Positions 1 through 7,513 of a stretch of DNA of 39,004 bases are shown piece after piece; within the stretch, counting starts at the first letter, position 1; each line of letters starts with the position of its first letter. Position numbers and translations under genes: made by a program. The notes under the pieces were generated by a model. The model saw only the letters and a list, made by a program, of their open reading frames with translations, was not told the origin of the DNA and searched no databases. This DNA is from Kitasatospora sp. A2-31. GTDB lineage: Bacteria; Actinomycetota; Actinomycetes; Streptomycetales; Streptomycetaceae. The stretch spans positions 1-39,004 of the forward strand of contig NZ_JAKNTA010000026.1 of assembly GCF_022288725.1 (NCBI RefSeq). The letters run 5' to 3'.

Positions 1-1
1 A

Positions 2-412
2 CTGGCCGACCCCGGTGGAGAGCTGACCGAGCTTCGGCGGCGGACGGCGACGTATCCGGAGCAGCTGCGGGAAGCACTGACGGCGGGAGCCTGGGAGGCG
101 GAGTTCCTGGTCGATGCCGCGGCGAAGGGCGCTGCCCGGGGCGACGTCCTCTACGTGTCCCTGTGTCTGTCGCGAGCGGTCGGCGTGCTGGTGCAGGCGT
201 TGTACGCCGCGGACAGGCGCTGGTGCCTGAATGAGAAGGGCGCCCTGGCTGTCGCCGAGACGCTGCCGACGGCACCGCCGGACTTCGGTGCGCGCGTCCG
301 CGTCATGCTGGGGTGCCCGGGAGAGACGCCTGAGGCACTGAGTGCGACGGTGGCCCGGGCTCGGGCACTGGTCCAGGAGACCCGCACGAGGCTGAGCACG
401 TCCACTGTGTAG
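2..412 (+). CDS. Nucleotidyltransferase-like protein, 3' end only
   Basis: The reading frame is open from the window edge and closes at a TAG, so only the C-terminal 136 or so residues are present. The visible part contains WEAEFLVDAAAKGAARGDV, then YVSLCLSRAVGVLVQALYA and RRWCLNEKGA. This pattern matches the helical C-terminal half of actinobacterial proteins annotated as nucleotidyltransferase-domain (DUF4037-like or aminoglycoside-nucleotidyltransferase-like). The catalytic N-terminal GSxxxGxxxxxSDxD region would lie outside the window, so activity cannot be judged. No RBS or start can be assigned. Family membership is from memory of the motif pattern; substrate is unknown. Confidence 0.6.
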   Translation: MADPGGELTELRRRTATYPEQLREALTAGAWEAEFLVDAAAKGAARGDVLYVSLCLSRAVGVLVQALYAADRRWCLNEKGALAVAETLPTAPPDFGARVRVMLGCPGETPEALSATVARARALVQETRTRLSTSTV

Positions 413-436
413 GGTGCCAGGTCCGATCGGCTGTCG

Positions 437-526
437 TTAGGCGGCGAGTCTGAGCTGGTCGCGGTAGCGGGTCTGGTGGTTGCGGGCGAACTCCTGCTTC
501 TCGTGTCAGGTCCACTAGGACTCGTC
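437..526 (-). pseudogene. Decayed C-terminal fragment of a conserved actinobacterial (transposase-like) protein
   Basis: Reading the minus strand towards a TAA at 439-437 gives a coherent tail, HEKQEFARNHQTRYRDQLRL followed by two alanines. It is preceded by D-E-S-stop-W-T-stop. The two stops (TAG at 517-515, TGA at 508-506) fall where a Tyr and a Trp codon would restore a DSYWTWHEKQ-type reading. This looks like the degraded 3' end of a gene. It resembles the end of a common Streptomyces ORF with the pattern LRxLRxNGDFDxYW, whose other part seems to survive at 2657-2704. The family assignment is from memory and weak. Confidence 0.35.
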
Positions 527-629
527 CGGTCGGTCACGTGGGGAGCCGGATGACAGGGCCACTGCGGTGGCGGTGCCGACGCAGACGAAGAGCAAGGCCG
601 GCGATGGTCACATGCTCGGGCGGGAGAGT

Positions 630-651
630 CCTAGATGACTGATGCCAAGGG
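630..651 (+). repeat. IS982 terminal inverted repeat, left
   Basis: Begins CCTAGATGACTGATGCCAAG. It is the inverse complement of the repeat at 1613-1634 with one mismatch (C here, T in the partner). It marks the end nearest the transposase stop codon. Confidence 0.85.
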
Positions 652-653
652 GT

Positions 654-1566
654 TCAGTGGTCATACGCGGTGAGGGAGCGCATGACGGGCTGTCCCGTCT
701 GGTCGTTGTGCCAGATCGCGGTGGTCAGCGCGAGGATCCGCTGGAGGACGCGGACCATGACGCCGCCGGGTGTGCGGCCCTGGGTCGTTCGAGATCGAGC
801 TGGCCCTTGAACGTGTCATTGACGGACTCGATGATCTGCCGCAACGGCTTGAACAGCTGCGATCCGGCCCGTTGGGTCTCGCCCTTGCGGGCCGGCCGCA
901 GGAGCCGGATCTCCAGCTCGGCGAGCTCACGCTCGAATGCGGCACCGTAGTAGTTCCTGTCCCCGATCAGAGTCTGTCCGGGGCGGGCGGCCACCAGGTC
1001 GGTCTCGGTGTCCAGGATGTCCAGCAGGGTGGTGCGCTCGTCGGCCTTGGCGCCGGTCAACGCGAACGCAACGGGCAGGCCGTGCAGGGTGCACACCAGG
1101 TGCAGCCGCAGGCCCAGAAGAACCGCGAATGACTGGCGCAGTATCCGTACTCGGCCCATCCGGCCAGGTCGGAGCGCTTGACCGTCTCGCGGGAGCGGCC
1201 GCACTCGATCGGGGTGGAGTCGACCACCCAGACGTTGTCGGTCCACAGGCTGGTGTCGGTGGCCAGCAGCCGGTTGACCCGGGCGATCAGGTCGGCGGCC
1301 TTGCGCAGGCGCCGGTTGTAGCCGGACTGTCCGGGCAGGTACGGGAACAGGTGCCGCAGGTGGGAGCGGGCGTAGCGGATCCAGCGGCGCTCGGAGACGT
1401 GGCCGAGCAGGGCTTGCATCACCGCAAGCGTGACCAGCTCGGCGTCGCTGAGCTTGGGCTCGATACCGATCTCGGGCCGCCACGGCGCCAGATGCGGCGA
1501 TTCCTTCAGCAGATCGTCGGTTCTCACGTACAGTGCGGTGGCGAGGGAGTCCAGATCAGGCGTCAC
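654..1566 (-). pseudogene. IS982-family DDE transposase, two frameshifts
   Basis: Starts at an ATG (MTPDLDSLATALYVRTDDLL) and ends at a TGA at 656-654 after the typical C-terminus MRSLTAYDH. Assembled across three frames it gives the full DDE order: VVDSTPIECGRS with the first Asp, then TLIGDRNYYG with the second Asp, then IIESVNDTFKGQLDLER with the Glu. Near 1113-1115 one G is missing in the codon after SHSRFFW, so the frame jumps into GLRLHLVCTLHG. Near 775-785 another base is missing after QLDLER, where the expected HGGRTPGGV becomes RPRAAHP. Each is a single-base loss, so no full transposase can be made without recoding. A programmed frameshift is unlikely because neither site carries a slippery A-run. 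Confidence 0.85.
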
Positions 1567-1612
1567 AACCGATCTTTGGACTCCCTCGCTTCATGTCATG
1601 CGCGCCAGCGAG

Positions 1613-1634
1613 CCCTTGGCATCAATCATCTAGG
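1613..1634 (-). repeat. IS982 terminal inverted repeat, right
   Basis: On the minus strand it reads CCTAGATGATTGATGCCAAG, pairing with 630-651. The TAG stop of the adjacent gene (1632-1630) is made from its terminal bases. Confidence 0.85.
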
Positions 1635-2373
1635 GGGTCGAGCCGACACGGGTCAGGACCGGGTCGCCCACGGCGATCAGCGCCTGTCCGCAGGACCCGT
1701 CGGACGTGTAGGCGATGCGGAGCCTGAGCACGCCCGTGAGGTCCACGGAGATCGGTACGCTCTCGCCCAACGTGAGGTTCTGGCGGATGAGTTCGCGGTC
1801 GTCACCGTAGATGGTGACGCTTCCGCTCCGGCCCTCCGACCTGTCCTCGACTCCCACGGTGGTGGTGAGCTTCGACCACTCCTTGCTGAGGTTGAACTCG
1901 ATGCTCCCGCCGTACTTGCAGTACTGGTCCCCGGTGACCAGCGAGTTCTGGTACGTCTTCCCCGCTATCGCGACCTTCGCCCGGGAGAGGTCGCAGTAGC
2001 AGGTGATCGGGGCGAGGACCATGAGGGACTGATCCGTCGCGGCGGGCCTCTGCGGCGTCGGCCCGGTGCCGGCCGGCCCGTTCCCGGACGGGGTGTCCGG
2101 CAGTGCGGGGGCGGTCACCGTCCGCGTGACCGTCACCGTCGGGCCCGGTATGGTCTCGGTGGCCACCGCGCTGGAGGCGGTGGGGGAGTGCACCACCGCA
2201 GGCAGGCCGAGGAACCCGATCGCCAGTCCGGCCACGCCGGTCAGAGCCGTCACGACGGCGGCGAACTCACTCCACCGCCCGCTCGACGCCGCCGGGGGCC
2301 GCGGCGGATGCGCGGGAGGCGGTGGAACACTGCCGCTCTCGTGAGCGCCCTCGCCTGACGGAATGCTGCTCAT
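1630..2373 (-). CDS. Membrane-anchored NPCBM/NEW2-like protein
   Basis: I chose the ATG at 2373, preceded by a G-rich stretch, over an in-frame GTG 30 codons upstream; this gives 247 residues. The order is a Pro/Gly/Ser-rich cytoplasmic N-terminus, one hydrophobic segment (about 44-68, FAAVVTALTGVAGLAIGFLG), a Thr/Pro-rich linker, then a beta-rich domain from about residue 110. That domain has LSRAKVAIAGKTYQNSLV and SVPISVDLTGVLRLRIA, the pattern of NPCBM (novel putative carbohydrate-binding module) proteins. The likely role is an extracytoplasmic carbohydrate-binding domain tethered to the membrane; the ligand is unknown. The last residues after GDPVLTR (VGSTP) and the stop codon run into the IS982 end, so the native C-terminus was probably slightly altered by the insertion. 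Confidence 0.7.
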   Translation of the reverse strand: MSSIPSGEGAHESGSVPPPPAHPPRPPAASSGRWSEFAAVVTALTGVAGLAIGFLGLPAVVHSPTASSAVATETIPGPTVTVTRTVTAPALPDTPSGNGPAGTGPTPQRPAATDQSLMVLAPITCYCDLSRAKVAIAGKTYQNSLVTGDQYCKYGGSIEFNLSKEWSKLTTTVGVEDRSEGRSGSVTIYGDDRELIRQNLTLGESVPISVDLTGVLRLRIAYTSDGSCGQALIAVGDPVLTRVGSTP

Positions 2374-2850
2374 CGGCCCCCCGGTTGAGTCGAAGAGATG
2401 ATGACACGTGGCGTGGGGCGGGGAAAGAGCGCCGCCGGCCTCCTCGGAGCGCGCGCTGGCCACAAGCGGTATCGGAAGTCGAACCCGTCCTGCCTCCGGC
2501 GTCGGGCGCGCGCCCGACCCCCGGCTGCTCAGCGGGGCCGGTCGCGCGCGCCAGAGCGGTCGCGACGTGCTCCGACGAGCGCGGCTACGTCTACCTCGGT
2601 ACCGTCACCGCAGCCGCGCTCGTCATCTGCTCCGTACATGATCGCCCGGACGGAACCCAGGCGTTGAAGTCGCCGTTGCTGCGTAGGGCGCGGAGCTTGA
2701 GTGCATGGGGTGCGCCTCGGAACGCCGCGGCCGGCCCGGCAGCCGGGCCGGGGAGGAACTGCGGTGTCTCGTGAAGGCGGCGGTGGAGCGACCGGCACGT
2801 ATTGGGGCCGGGTGGCGCCAATGCACGACCCGGCCCGGTCGGCGGTCCGC
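2374..2850. other. Intergenic stretch with no intact gene
   Basis: This stretch lies between the start of the NPCBM-like gene and the end of xylA. I see no frame with a credible start, RBS and codon bias. Frames that cross it are antisense extensions of xylA. It holds one recognisable scrap, described at 2657-2704. Confidence 0.5.
2657..2704 (-). pseudogene. Gene scrap with ALKLRALRSNGDFNAW
   Basis: Sixteen codons on the minus strand read ALKLRALRSNGDFNAW before the similarity ends. The pattern LRxLRxNGDFDxYW is familiar from the C-terminal region of a widespread Streptomyces ORF often found beside transposases. The expected continuation (YW..H..QE..RNH..RYR) is absent here but is present at 437-526 on the same strand. 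It is probably debris of the same gene type. It is short, so chance similarity cannot be excluded. Confidence 0.3.
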
Positions 2851-4023
2851 TCAGCGGGCGCCGAGGAGGTGTTCGAGCGCCAGCTGGTCCAGCTGCTCGA
2901 AGGCCATGCCGCGCCGGGCGGCGGCCTCGACGTCGAACTCCTCGAAGGCGGTGCGGTCCGCCAGCAGCCCTGCCAGGCCGTCCCCGGCCGTGGGCAGGGC
3001 CAGTTCGGGCAGCCGGGAGGCGGCGAGTGCGGCCTGCACCTCCGGGTCGGCCCGGAAGGCGCGGGACCGCTCGGCCAGCAGCAGGTAGTTGCGCATGCAA
3101 CCCGCCGCCGAGGCCCAGACGCCGTCGACGTCCTCGGTGCGCGGCGGCTTGAAGTCGAAGTGTCGCGGGCCGTCGTAGCCGGCCGTTTCCAGCAGGTCGA
3201 CCAGCCAGAACGCCTGCCGCAGGTCGCCCGCGCCGAAGCGCAGGTCCTGGTCGTACTTGATGCCGGACTGGCCGTTGAGGTCGATGTGGAACAGCTTGCC
3301 GTGCCACAGCGCCTGGGCGATGCCGTGCGGGAAGTTGAGTCCGGCCATCTGCTCGTGACCGACCTCCGGGTTGAGGCCGACCCGCTCGGGGCGCTCCAGC
3401 TCGTTGATGAACGCCAGGGCGTGGCCGACGGTGGGGAGCAGGATGTCGCCGCGCGGCTCGTTGGGCTTGGGCTCGATCGCGAAGCGCAGGTCGTAGCCCT
3501 GCTGTTCGACGTACTCGCCGAGCAGGTCGAAGGCCTCCTTGAGCCGGTCGAGCGCGGTGCGTACGTCCTTGGCCGCGCCGGACTCCGCCCCCTCGCGCCC
3601 ACCCCAGGCGACGTAGACCGAGGCGCCGAGTTCGGCGGCCAGGTCGATGTTGCGGATGGTCTTGCGCAGTGCGTAGCGCCGGACGTCGCGGTCGTTGGCG
3701 GTGAAGGCGCCGTCCTTGAAGAGCGGGTGGGTGAAGAGGTTGGTGGTGGCCATCGGGACCTTCAGCCCGGCGGCGTCCAGGGCGGCGCGGAAACGCTTGA
3801 CGGCCTCCTCGCGGGTGGCGTCGCCCGCGCCGAAGGGGATCAGGTCGTCGTCGTGGAAGGTGACGCCGTGGGCGCCGAGTCCGGCCAGGCGCTGGACGGT
3901 CTCGACCGGGTCGAGGGCGGGGCGGGTGGCGTCACCGAAGGGGTCGCGCCCCTGCCAGCCGACGGTCCACAGGCCGAAGGTGAACTTGTGCGCCGGGGTG
4001 GGGACGAGCGGGTCGCTGGACAT
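2851..4023 (-). CDS. xylA: Xylose isomerase
   Basis: Converts D-xylose to D-xylulose (and D-glucose to D-fructose) in the cytoplasm with two divalent metals. The 390 residues match the short class I actinomycete enzyme. Visible active-site residues are H57 and D60 in VTFHDDDLIPFG, E184 and K186 in EPKPNEPRG, and E220 and H223 in NPEVGHEQ. The metal-2 aspartates are in HIDLNGQ and in the LRFGAGD and HFDFKP segments. These are the Streptomyces positions shifted by three. The N-terminal TFGLWTVGWQGRDPFG is also characteristic. The ATG at 4023 is the only sensible start. It is divergent from xylB across a 95-bp regulatory gap and is expected to be xylose-induced through the ROK repressor encoded downstream of xylB. 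Confidence 0.97.
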   Translation of the reverse strand: MSSDPLVPTPAHKFTFGLWTVGWQGRDPFGDATRPALDPVETVQRLAGLGAHGVTFHDDDLIPFGAGDATREEAVKRFRAALDAAGLKVPMATTNLFTHPLFKDGAFTANDRDVRRYALRKTIRNIDLAAELGASVYVAWGGREGAESGAAKDVRTALDRLKEAFDLLGEYVEQQGYDLRFAIEPKPNEPRGDILLPTVGHALAFINELERPERVGLNPEVGHEQMAGLNFPHGIAQALWHGKLFHIDLNGQSGIKYDQDLRFGAGDLRQAFWLVDLLETAGYDGPRHFDFKPPRTEDVDGVWASAAGCMRNYLLLAERSRAFRADPEVQAALAASRLPELALPTAGDGLAGLLADRTAFEEFDVEAAARRGMAFEQLDQLALEHLLGAR

Positions 4024-4118
4024 GGAGCGGCTCCGGAACAGTGCGGAGGGGTGTTTGTCAGGGCTCTCAACAAATTAGTATGCCCGAACCCGGGAAGGAA
4101 CCCCCAACGGAGGAACGC
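4024..4118. promoter_or_regulatory. xylA-xylB divergent promoter region with candidate ROK operator (4054-4074)
   Basis: This short gap serves both genes and contains an unusually AT-rich island (CAACAAATTAGTATG). An imperfect inverted repeat TTTGT-N11-ACAAA spans 4054-4074. For xylB, a TTGTCA (4055-4060) and TAGTAT (4076-4081) could be -35 and -10 with a short 15-bp spacer, so the palindrome would sit over the promoter. An AACGGAGG RBS precedes the xylB ATG. Binding by the adjacent ROK protein is inferred from position and the TTTGT/ACAAA symmetry seen in ROK operators. Confidence 0.5.
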
Positions 4119-5549
4119 ATGGCTGAGCAGCGTGTCGTGATCGGCGTCGACAGCTCGACCCAGTCCACCAAGGCCCTCGCCGTCGACATCGACACGGGCG
4201 CCGTGCTGGGCGAGGGCCGCGCCCCGCACCAGGTGAGCGAGGGCGCCGGCCGGGAGAGCGATCCCGAGCAGTGGTGGCGGGCCCTCGAGGAGGCCGCCGC
4301 CGGGACGGGTTGGGCCGAGCGCGCCGCCGCCGTCTCGATCGCCGGCCAGCAGCACGGCCTGGTCACCCTGGACGCGGCCGGAGCGCCGGTGCGCCCCGCC
4401 CTGCTGTGGAACGACGTCCGCTCCGCCCCCCAGGCGGCCGAACTGCGCACGGCGATCGGGCCCGCGGAGCTCGTCCGGCGCTCCGGAAGCCTGCCGACCG
4501 CCGCCTTCACCGCCCCCAAGTGGGCCTGGCTGCGCGCCCACGAGCCCGCCGCGGCCGACCGCGTCGCCGCCGTGCGCCTCCCGCACGACTTCCTGACCGA
4601 GCGGCTGACCGGCGAGGCGGTGACCGACCGCGGTGACGCGTCCGGAACGGGGTGGTGGGGGCCGGGCGGCTACGACAAGGACCTCCTCGACCGCATCGGG
4701 CTCGACCCCGCCCTGCTGCCGCGGGTCCTCGCGCCCGGCGCGCGGGCCGGCCTGGTCCGCCCGGGGACGGTGCTGCGCGCGGGGACCCCGGTGGCCACCG
4801 GGACCGGCGACAACATGGCCGCCGCCCTCGGGCTGGGCCTGCGGCCCGGACAGCCGGTGCTCAGCCTCGGCACCTCCGGGACGGTCTACACCGTCGGCCG
4901 GGAACGCCCGGTGGACCCGAGCGGGACGGTCGCGGGCTTCGCCGACGCCCTCGGCGGCTGGCTGCCGCTCGCCTGCACGCTCAACTGCACCCTGGCCGTC
5001 GACCGCTTCGCCACCCTGCTCGGACGCGGGCGTGAGGAGGTCGAGGACGGCGGCACCGCCGTGGTGCTGCCCTATCTGGACGGTGAGCGCACACCGGACC
5101 TCCCGGGTGCCTCCGGCCTGGTCCACGGGCTGCGCCACGAGACCACCCCGGGCCAGCTGCTCCAGGCCGCCTACGACGGCGCCGCCCACGCCCTGCTCAC
5201 CGCCCTCGCCGACGTGCTGCGCGCGGGCGGCGGGGACGGGGCCGGTGACGAGCCGCTGCTGCTCATCGGCGGCGGCGCCCGCGGACGGGCCTGGCAACAG
5301 ACCGTGCTGCGGCTCTCGGGCCAGGCCGTCCGGGTGCCCGAGGCCCGGGAGCTGGTCGCGCTCGGCGCGGCCGCCCAGGCCGCCGCGTTGCTGACCGGGG
5401 AGCCCGCCGACGCGGTGGCTCGCCGGTGGCGCACCGCCGAGGGCCCGCTGCTGGAGCCCGTGGCACGGGACGACGTCGCCCTCGAACGGATCGGCGATAC
5501 CCTGCGTCGGGCCGGCGCCTTGCAGGGAGCCCCGGCCGAGGACCGGTAG
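4119..5549 (+). CDS. xylB: Xylulokinase
   Basis: Phosphorylates D-xylulose with ATP to D-xylulose 5-phosphate, feeding the pentose phosphate pathway. The protein has 476 residues and belongs to the FGGY kinase family. The N-terminal GVDSSTQSTKAL is the phosphate-1 loop and SIAGQQHGLV is the sugar-binding strand. GTGDNMAAALG holds the expected catalytic Asp (about 231), and LLIGGGARGRAWQQ near the C-terminus is the adenosine motif. I chose the ATG behind AACGGAGGAACGC rather than an in-frame start 26 codons earlier, because of the strong RBS and because GVDSSTQS then begins at about residue 9. The next gene's RBS overlaps this stop codon, indicating one transcript with the repressor gene. Confidence 0.95.
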   Translation: MAEQRVVIGVDSSTQSTKALAVDIDTGAVLGEGRAPHQVSEGAGRESDPEQWWRALEEAAAGTGWAERAAAVSIAGQQHGLVTLDAAGAPVRPALLWNDVRSAPQAAELRTAIGPAELVRRSGSLPTAAFTAPKWAWLRAHEPAAADRVAAVRLPHDFLTERLTGEAVTDRGDASGTGWWGPGGYDKDLLDRIGLDPALLPRVLAPGARAGLVRPGTVLRAGTPVATGTGDNMAAALGLGLRPGQPVLSLGTSGTVYTVGRERPVDPSGTVAGFADALGGWLPLACTLNCTLAVDRFATLLGRGREEVEDGGTAVVLPYLDGERTPDLPGASGLVHGLRHETTPGQLLQAAYDGAAHALLTALADVLRAGGGDGAGDEPLLLIGGGARGRAWQQTVLRLSGQAVRVPEARELVALGAAAQAAALLTGEPADAVARRWRTAEGPLLEPVARDDVALERIGDTLRRAGALQGAPAEDR

Positions 5550-5561
5550 GAGGGGCGGGGC

Positions 5562-6815
5562 GTGAAGGCGGTCGGCAGCGCGAGGAACGGCCAGGGGAGC
5601 GGTCCCGCGTCGCAACAGGACATGCGGCGGCGGAACCTCTCGGTGGTCCTCGGCGCGGTCGCCGGCAACGCACCGCCCGCCCGCCCGCTGTCGCGCGCCG
5701 ACGTCGCCGGACGCGTCGGCCTGACCAGGGCGGCCGTCTCGTCACTGGTCGACGAGCTGATCGGGCGGGGTGCGCTCACCGAGGCGGAGACCGCACCCGA
5801 CGGACGGGTCGGCCGCCCCGGACGCGCCCTCGCGGTGAGCGACCAGGGCCCGGCCGGCCTCGGGCTCGAGGTCGGCGTCTCGCACCTCGGCGCGTGCGTC
5901 GCCGACCTGCGCGGAGAACCCCGGGTGTGGCGCCGGGTGGAACGCACGAACTCCGGCCGGCCACCCGCGCAGGTGCTGGCGGAGGTCGCCGAGCTGGCCG
6001 CCGAGGCGGAGACCGAGGCCCGCGCCCTCGGGCTGCACGTCGAGGGCCGGGTCCTGGCGGTGCCCGGTGTGGTGCCGAACGGACCGGCCGGGCGGGTCGA
6101 GCGCGCGCCCAACCTCGGCTGGTGCGCCCTGGACGTCGCCGCGCACTGGCCCGACCCGGGCACCGTGCCCGAGCCGGAGAACGAGGCCAACCTCGGGGCT
6201 CTGGCCGAGTACTGGAACGCCGAGCGGGCCGCGGCGACCTTCGTGCACGTCTCCGTGGACGCCGGGATCGGTGCCGCGCTGGTCATCGACGGGCGGCTGT
6301 TCCGCGGCGCCCGCGGTTTCGCCGGCGAACTGGGCCACGTCCCCGTCCACCCGGCCGGCCTGCCCTGCGCCTGCGGCGCGCGCGGCTGCCTGGAGCAGTA
6401 CGCGGGACAGGCGGCCGTGCTGCGCGAGGCCGGTCTCGCGCAGCACGGCCCGGCCGTGCCCGGTGCCGCGGAGGCCGACGACCCGGCCGCCCTGCTCGCG
6501 GAACGGGCCGCCGCCGGTCACGCGCCGACCCTGGCGGCGCTGGACCGCGCGGGCCGCGCCCTGGGCCTCGCCCTCACCTCCGCCGTCGACCTCATCGACC
6601 CGGACGCCCTCGTCCTCGGCGGCACCTACGCCGAACTGGCCGAGTGGCTGCTGCCGTCCGTCCGGGCCGAGCTGGCCGACCGGGTCACCGTCCGCCCGTG
6701 GGCACCGGAGGCGCTGCGTCCGTCCGTCCTGGGCCGACGCGGACCCGTGCTGGGCGCGGCGCAGACCACCGTCCGCCGGATCATGGCGGACCCCACGCTG
6801 CTGCCCGTCCTCTGA
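5562..6815 (+). CDS. xylR: ROK-family transcriptional repressor of xylose genes
   Basis: The protein has 417 residues and starts at a GTG with an AGGAGGGG RBS that overlaps the xylB stop, so it is translationally coupled. A winged helix-turn-helix lies at about residues 45-82 (LSRADVAGRVGLTRAAVSSLVDEL, with a GRVGRPGR wing). It is followed by a sugar-kinase-like ROK domain, with HVSVDAGIGAALVI as the nucleotide-type loop. The zinc motif CACGARGCLE has Cys 269, 271 and 276, preceded by ELGHVPV. ROK regulators of this layout bind operators without sugar and release on xylose. Position next to xylAB makes xylose the likely inducer; this is inference from context. Confidence 0.88.
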   Translation: MKAVGSARNGQGSGPASQQDMRRRNLSVVLGAVAGNAPPARPLSRADVAGRVGLTRAAVSSLVDELIGRGALTEAETAPDGRVGRPGRALAVSDQGPAGLGLEVGVSHLGACVADLRGEPRVWRRVERTNSGRPPAQVLAEVAELAAEAETEARALGLHVEGRVLAVPGVVPNGPAGRVERAPNLGWCALDVAAHWPDPGTVPEPENEANLGALAEYWNAERAAATFVHVSVDAGIGAALVIDGRLFRGARGFAGELGHVPVHPAGLPCACGARGCLEQYAGQAAVLREAGLAQHGPAVPGAAEADDPAALLAERAAAGHAPTLAALDRAGRALGLALTSAVDLIDPDALVLGGTYAELAEWLLPSVRAELADRVTVRPWAPEALRPSVLGRRGPVLGAAQTTVRRIMADPTLLPVL

Positions 6816-6883
6816 CGGACCGGGAGGCCTCCGGGGGCCGAGGGGCTCCCTCTGCGGCGTCTCGCCGGCCCTATGCTGGCGCG

Positions 6884-7468
6884 ATGTCCGACAGCACACC
6901 CCCGACCCTGCTCTTCGTCATCGGCCCGGCGGCGGTCGGCAAGATGACCGTGGGCGGCGCCATCGCCGAGCGCACCGGCTTCAAGCTCTTCCACAACCAC
7001 CTCACCATCGAGCCCTTGCTGAGGCTGTTCCCGTACGAGTCGCCGCAGTTCCAGCGCCTCAACCACGACTTCCGCGAGCAGATCCTCGCCGAGGCCGCCG
7101 CGAGCGACCTGGCCGGCCTGGTGTTCACCTTCGTCTGGGACTTCGACGACCCGGCCGACGCCGCACTCGTCGACCACTACGCGGCCCCGTTCCGCGCGCG
7201 GGGCGCCCGGGTGCTGTTCCTGGAGCTCACCGCGGACCAGAGCGTCCGGCGTGAGCGCAACGCCGGCGAGTCCCGGCTGGCGGAGAAGGCCTCCAAGCGT
7301 GACCTGGAGTGGTCCGACGCCAACCTGGTCGGCATGGACGGGACGATGCGGCTGAACTCGGTCGACGACTTCGCCCACCTCCCCGGGGTACACCTGCTGA
7401 TCGACAACACCCACCTCGAACCGGACGAGGTCGCCCGGCGCGCGGTGGAGCATTTCGAACTCCGCTGA
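6884..7468 (+). CDS. P-loop kinase/ATPase (AAA_33 or shikimate-kinase-like)
   Basis: The protein has 194 residues from an ATG just downstream of the xyl cluster. A Walker A loop GPAAVGKMT lies at residues 14-22. It is followed by the hydrophobic strand FHNHLTIEPL and a Walker-B-like strand (LVFTFVWDFDDPAD). An arginine-rich lid lies around RRERNAGESRLAEKASK. Proteins of this type (zeta-toxin-like or chloramphenicol-phosphotransferase-like small kinases) are common and mostly uncharacterised; the substrate cannot be told from sequence. The leader holds a TATGCT (6872-6877) seven bases before the ATG, so a leaderless transcript is possible. It is convergent with the permease across a strong hairpin. 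Confidence 0.75.
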   Translation: MSDSTPPTLLFVIGPAAVGKMTVGGAIAERTGFKLFHNHLTIEPLLRLFPYESPQFQRLNHDFREQILAEAAASDLAGLVFTFVWDFDDPADAALVDHYAAPFRARGARVLFLELTADQSVRRERNAGESRLAEKASKRDLEWSDANLVGMDGTMRLNSVDDFAHLPGVHLLIDNTHLEPDEVARRAVEHFELR

Positions 7469-7482
7469 TGCGGTTCCGGCAG

Positions 7483-7513
7483 GAGGCCGGCCGGCGAGGG
7501 GCCGGCCGGCCTC
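7483..7513. terminator. Bidirectional hairpin between kinase and permease genes
   Basis: A perfect 13-bp stem (GAGGCCGGCCGGC with its complement) closes over a 5-base loop, between convergent stop codons. The permease stop codon lies within the right arm. There is no U-tract, as is usual for actinomycete terminators. Confidence 0.75.

Larger units (their letters stand above)
630..1634 (-). mobile_element. IS982-family insertion sequence, inactivated
   Basis: About 1 kb, bounded by 22-bp terminal inverted repeats that match at 21 of 22 positions (left CCTAGATGACTGATGCCAAG..., right the same with T for C at position 10). It encloses one transposase frame running on the minus strand. Size, single transposase and terminal repeat layout fit the IS982 family. 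The flanking bases (GGGAGAGT on the left, GGGTCGAG on the right) show no clear target duplication, which may reflect decay or deletion after insertion. The right end abuts and terminates the neighbouring NPCBM-like gene. Confidence 0.85.

Noticed and set aside
1105..1125. Programmed frameshift in the IS982 transposase
   Set aside because: The site lacks an A-rich slippery heptamer and a second, unrelated frameshift follows, so decay is more likely.
4041..4118. Upstream start for xylB
   Set aside because: It would cover the divergent promoter and operator, and the strong RBS is at the ATG at 4119.
2701..4140. Long plus-strand open frame opposite xylA
   Set aside because: It mirrors xylA codon bias and has no recognisable protein features.
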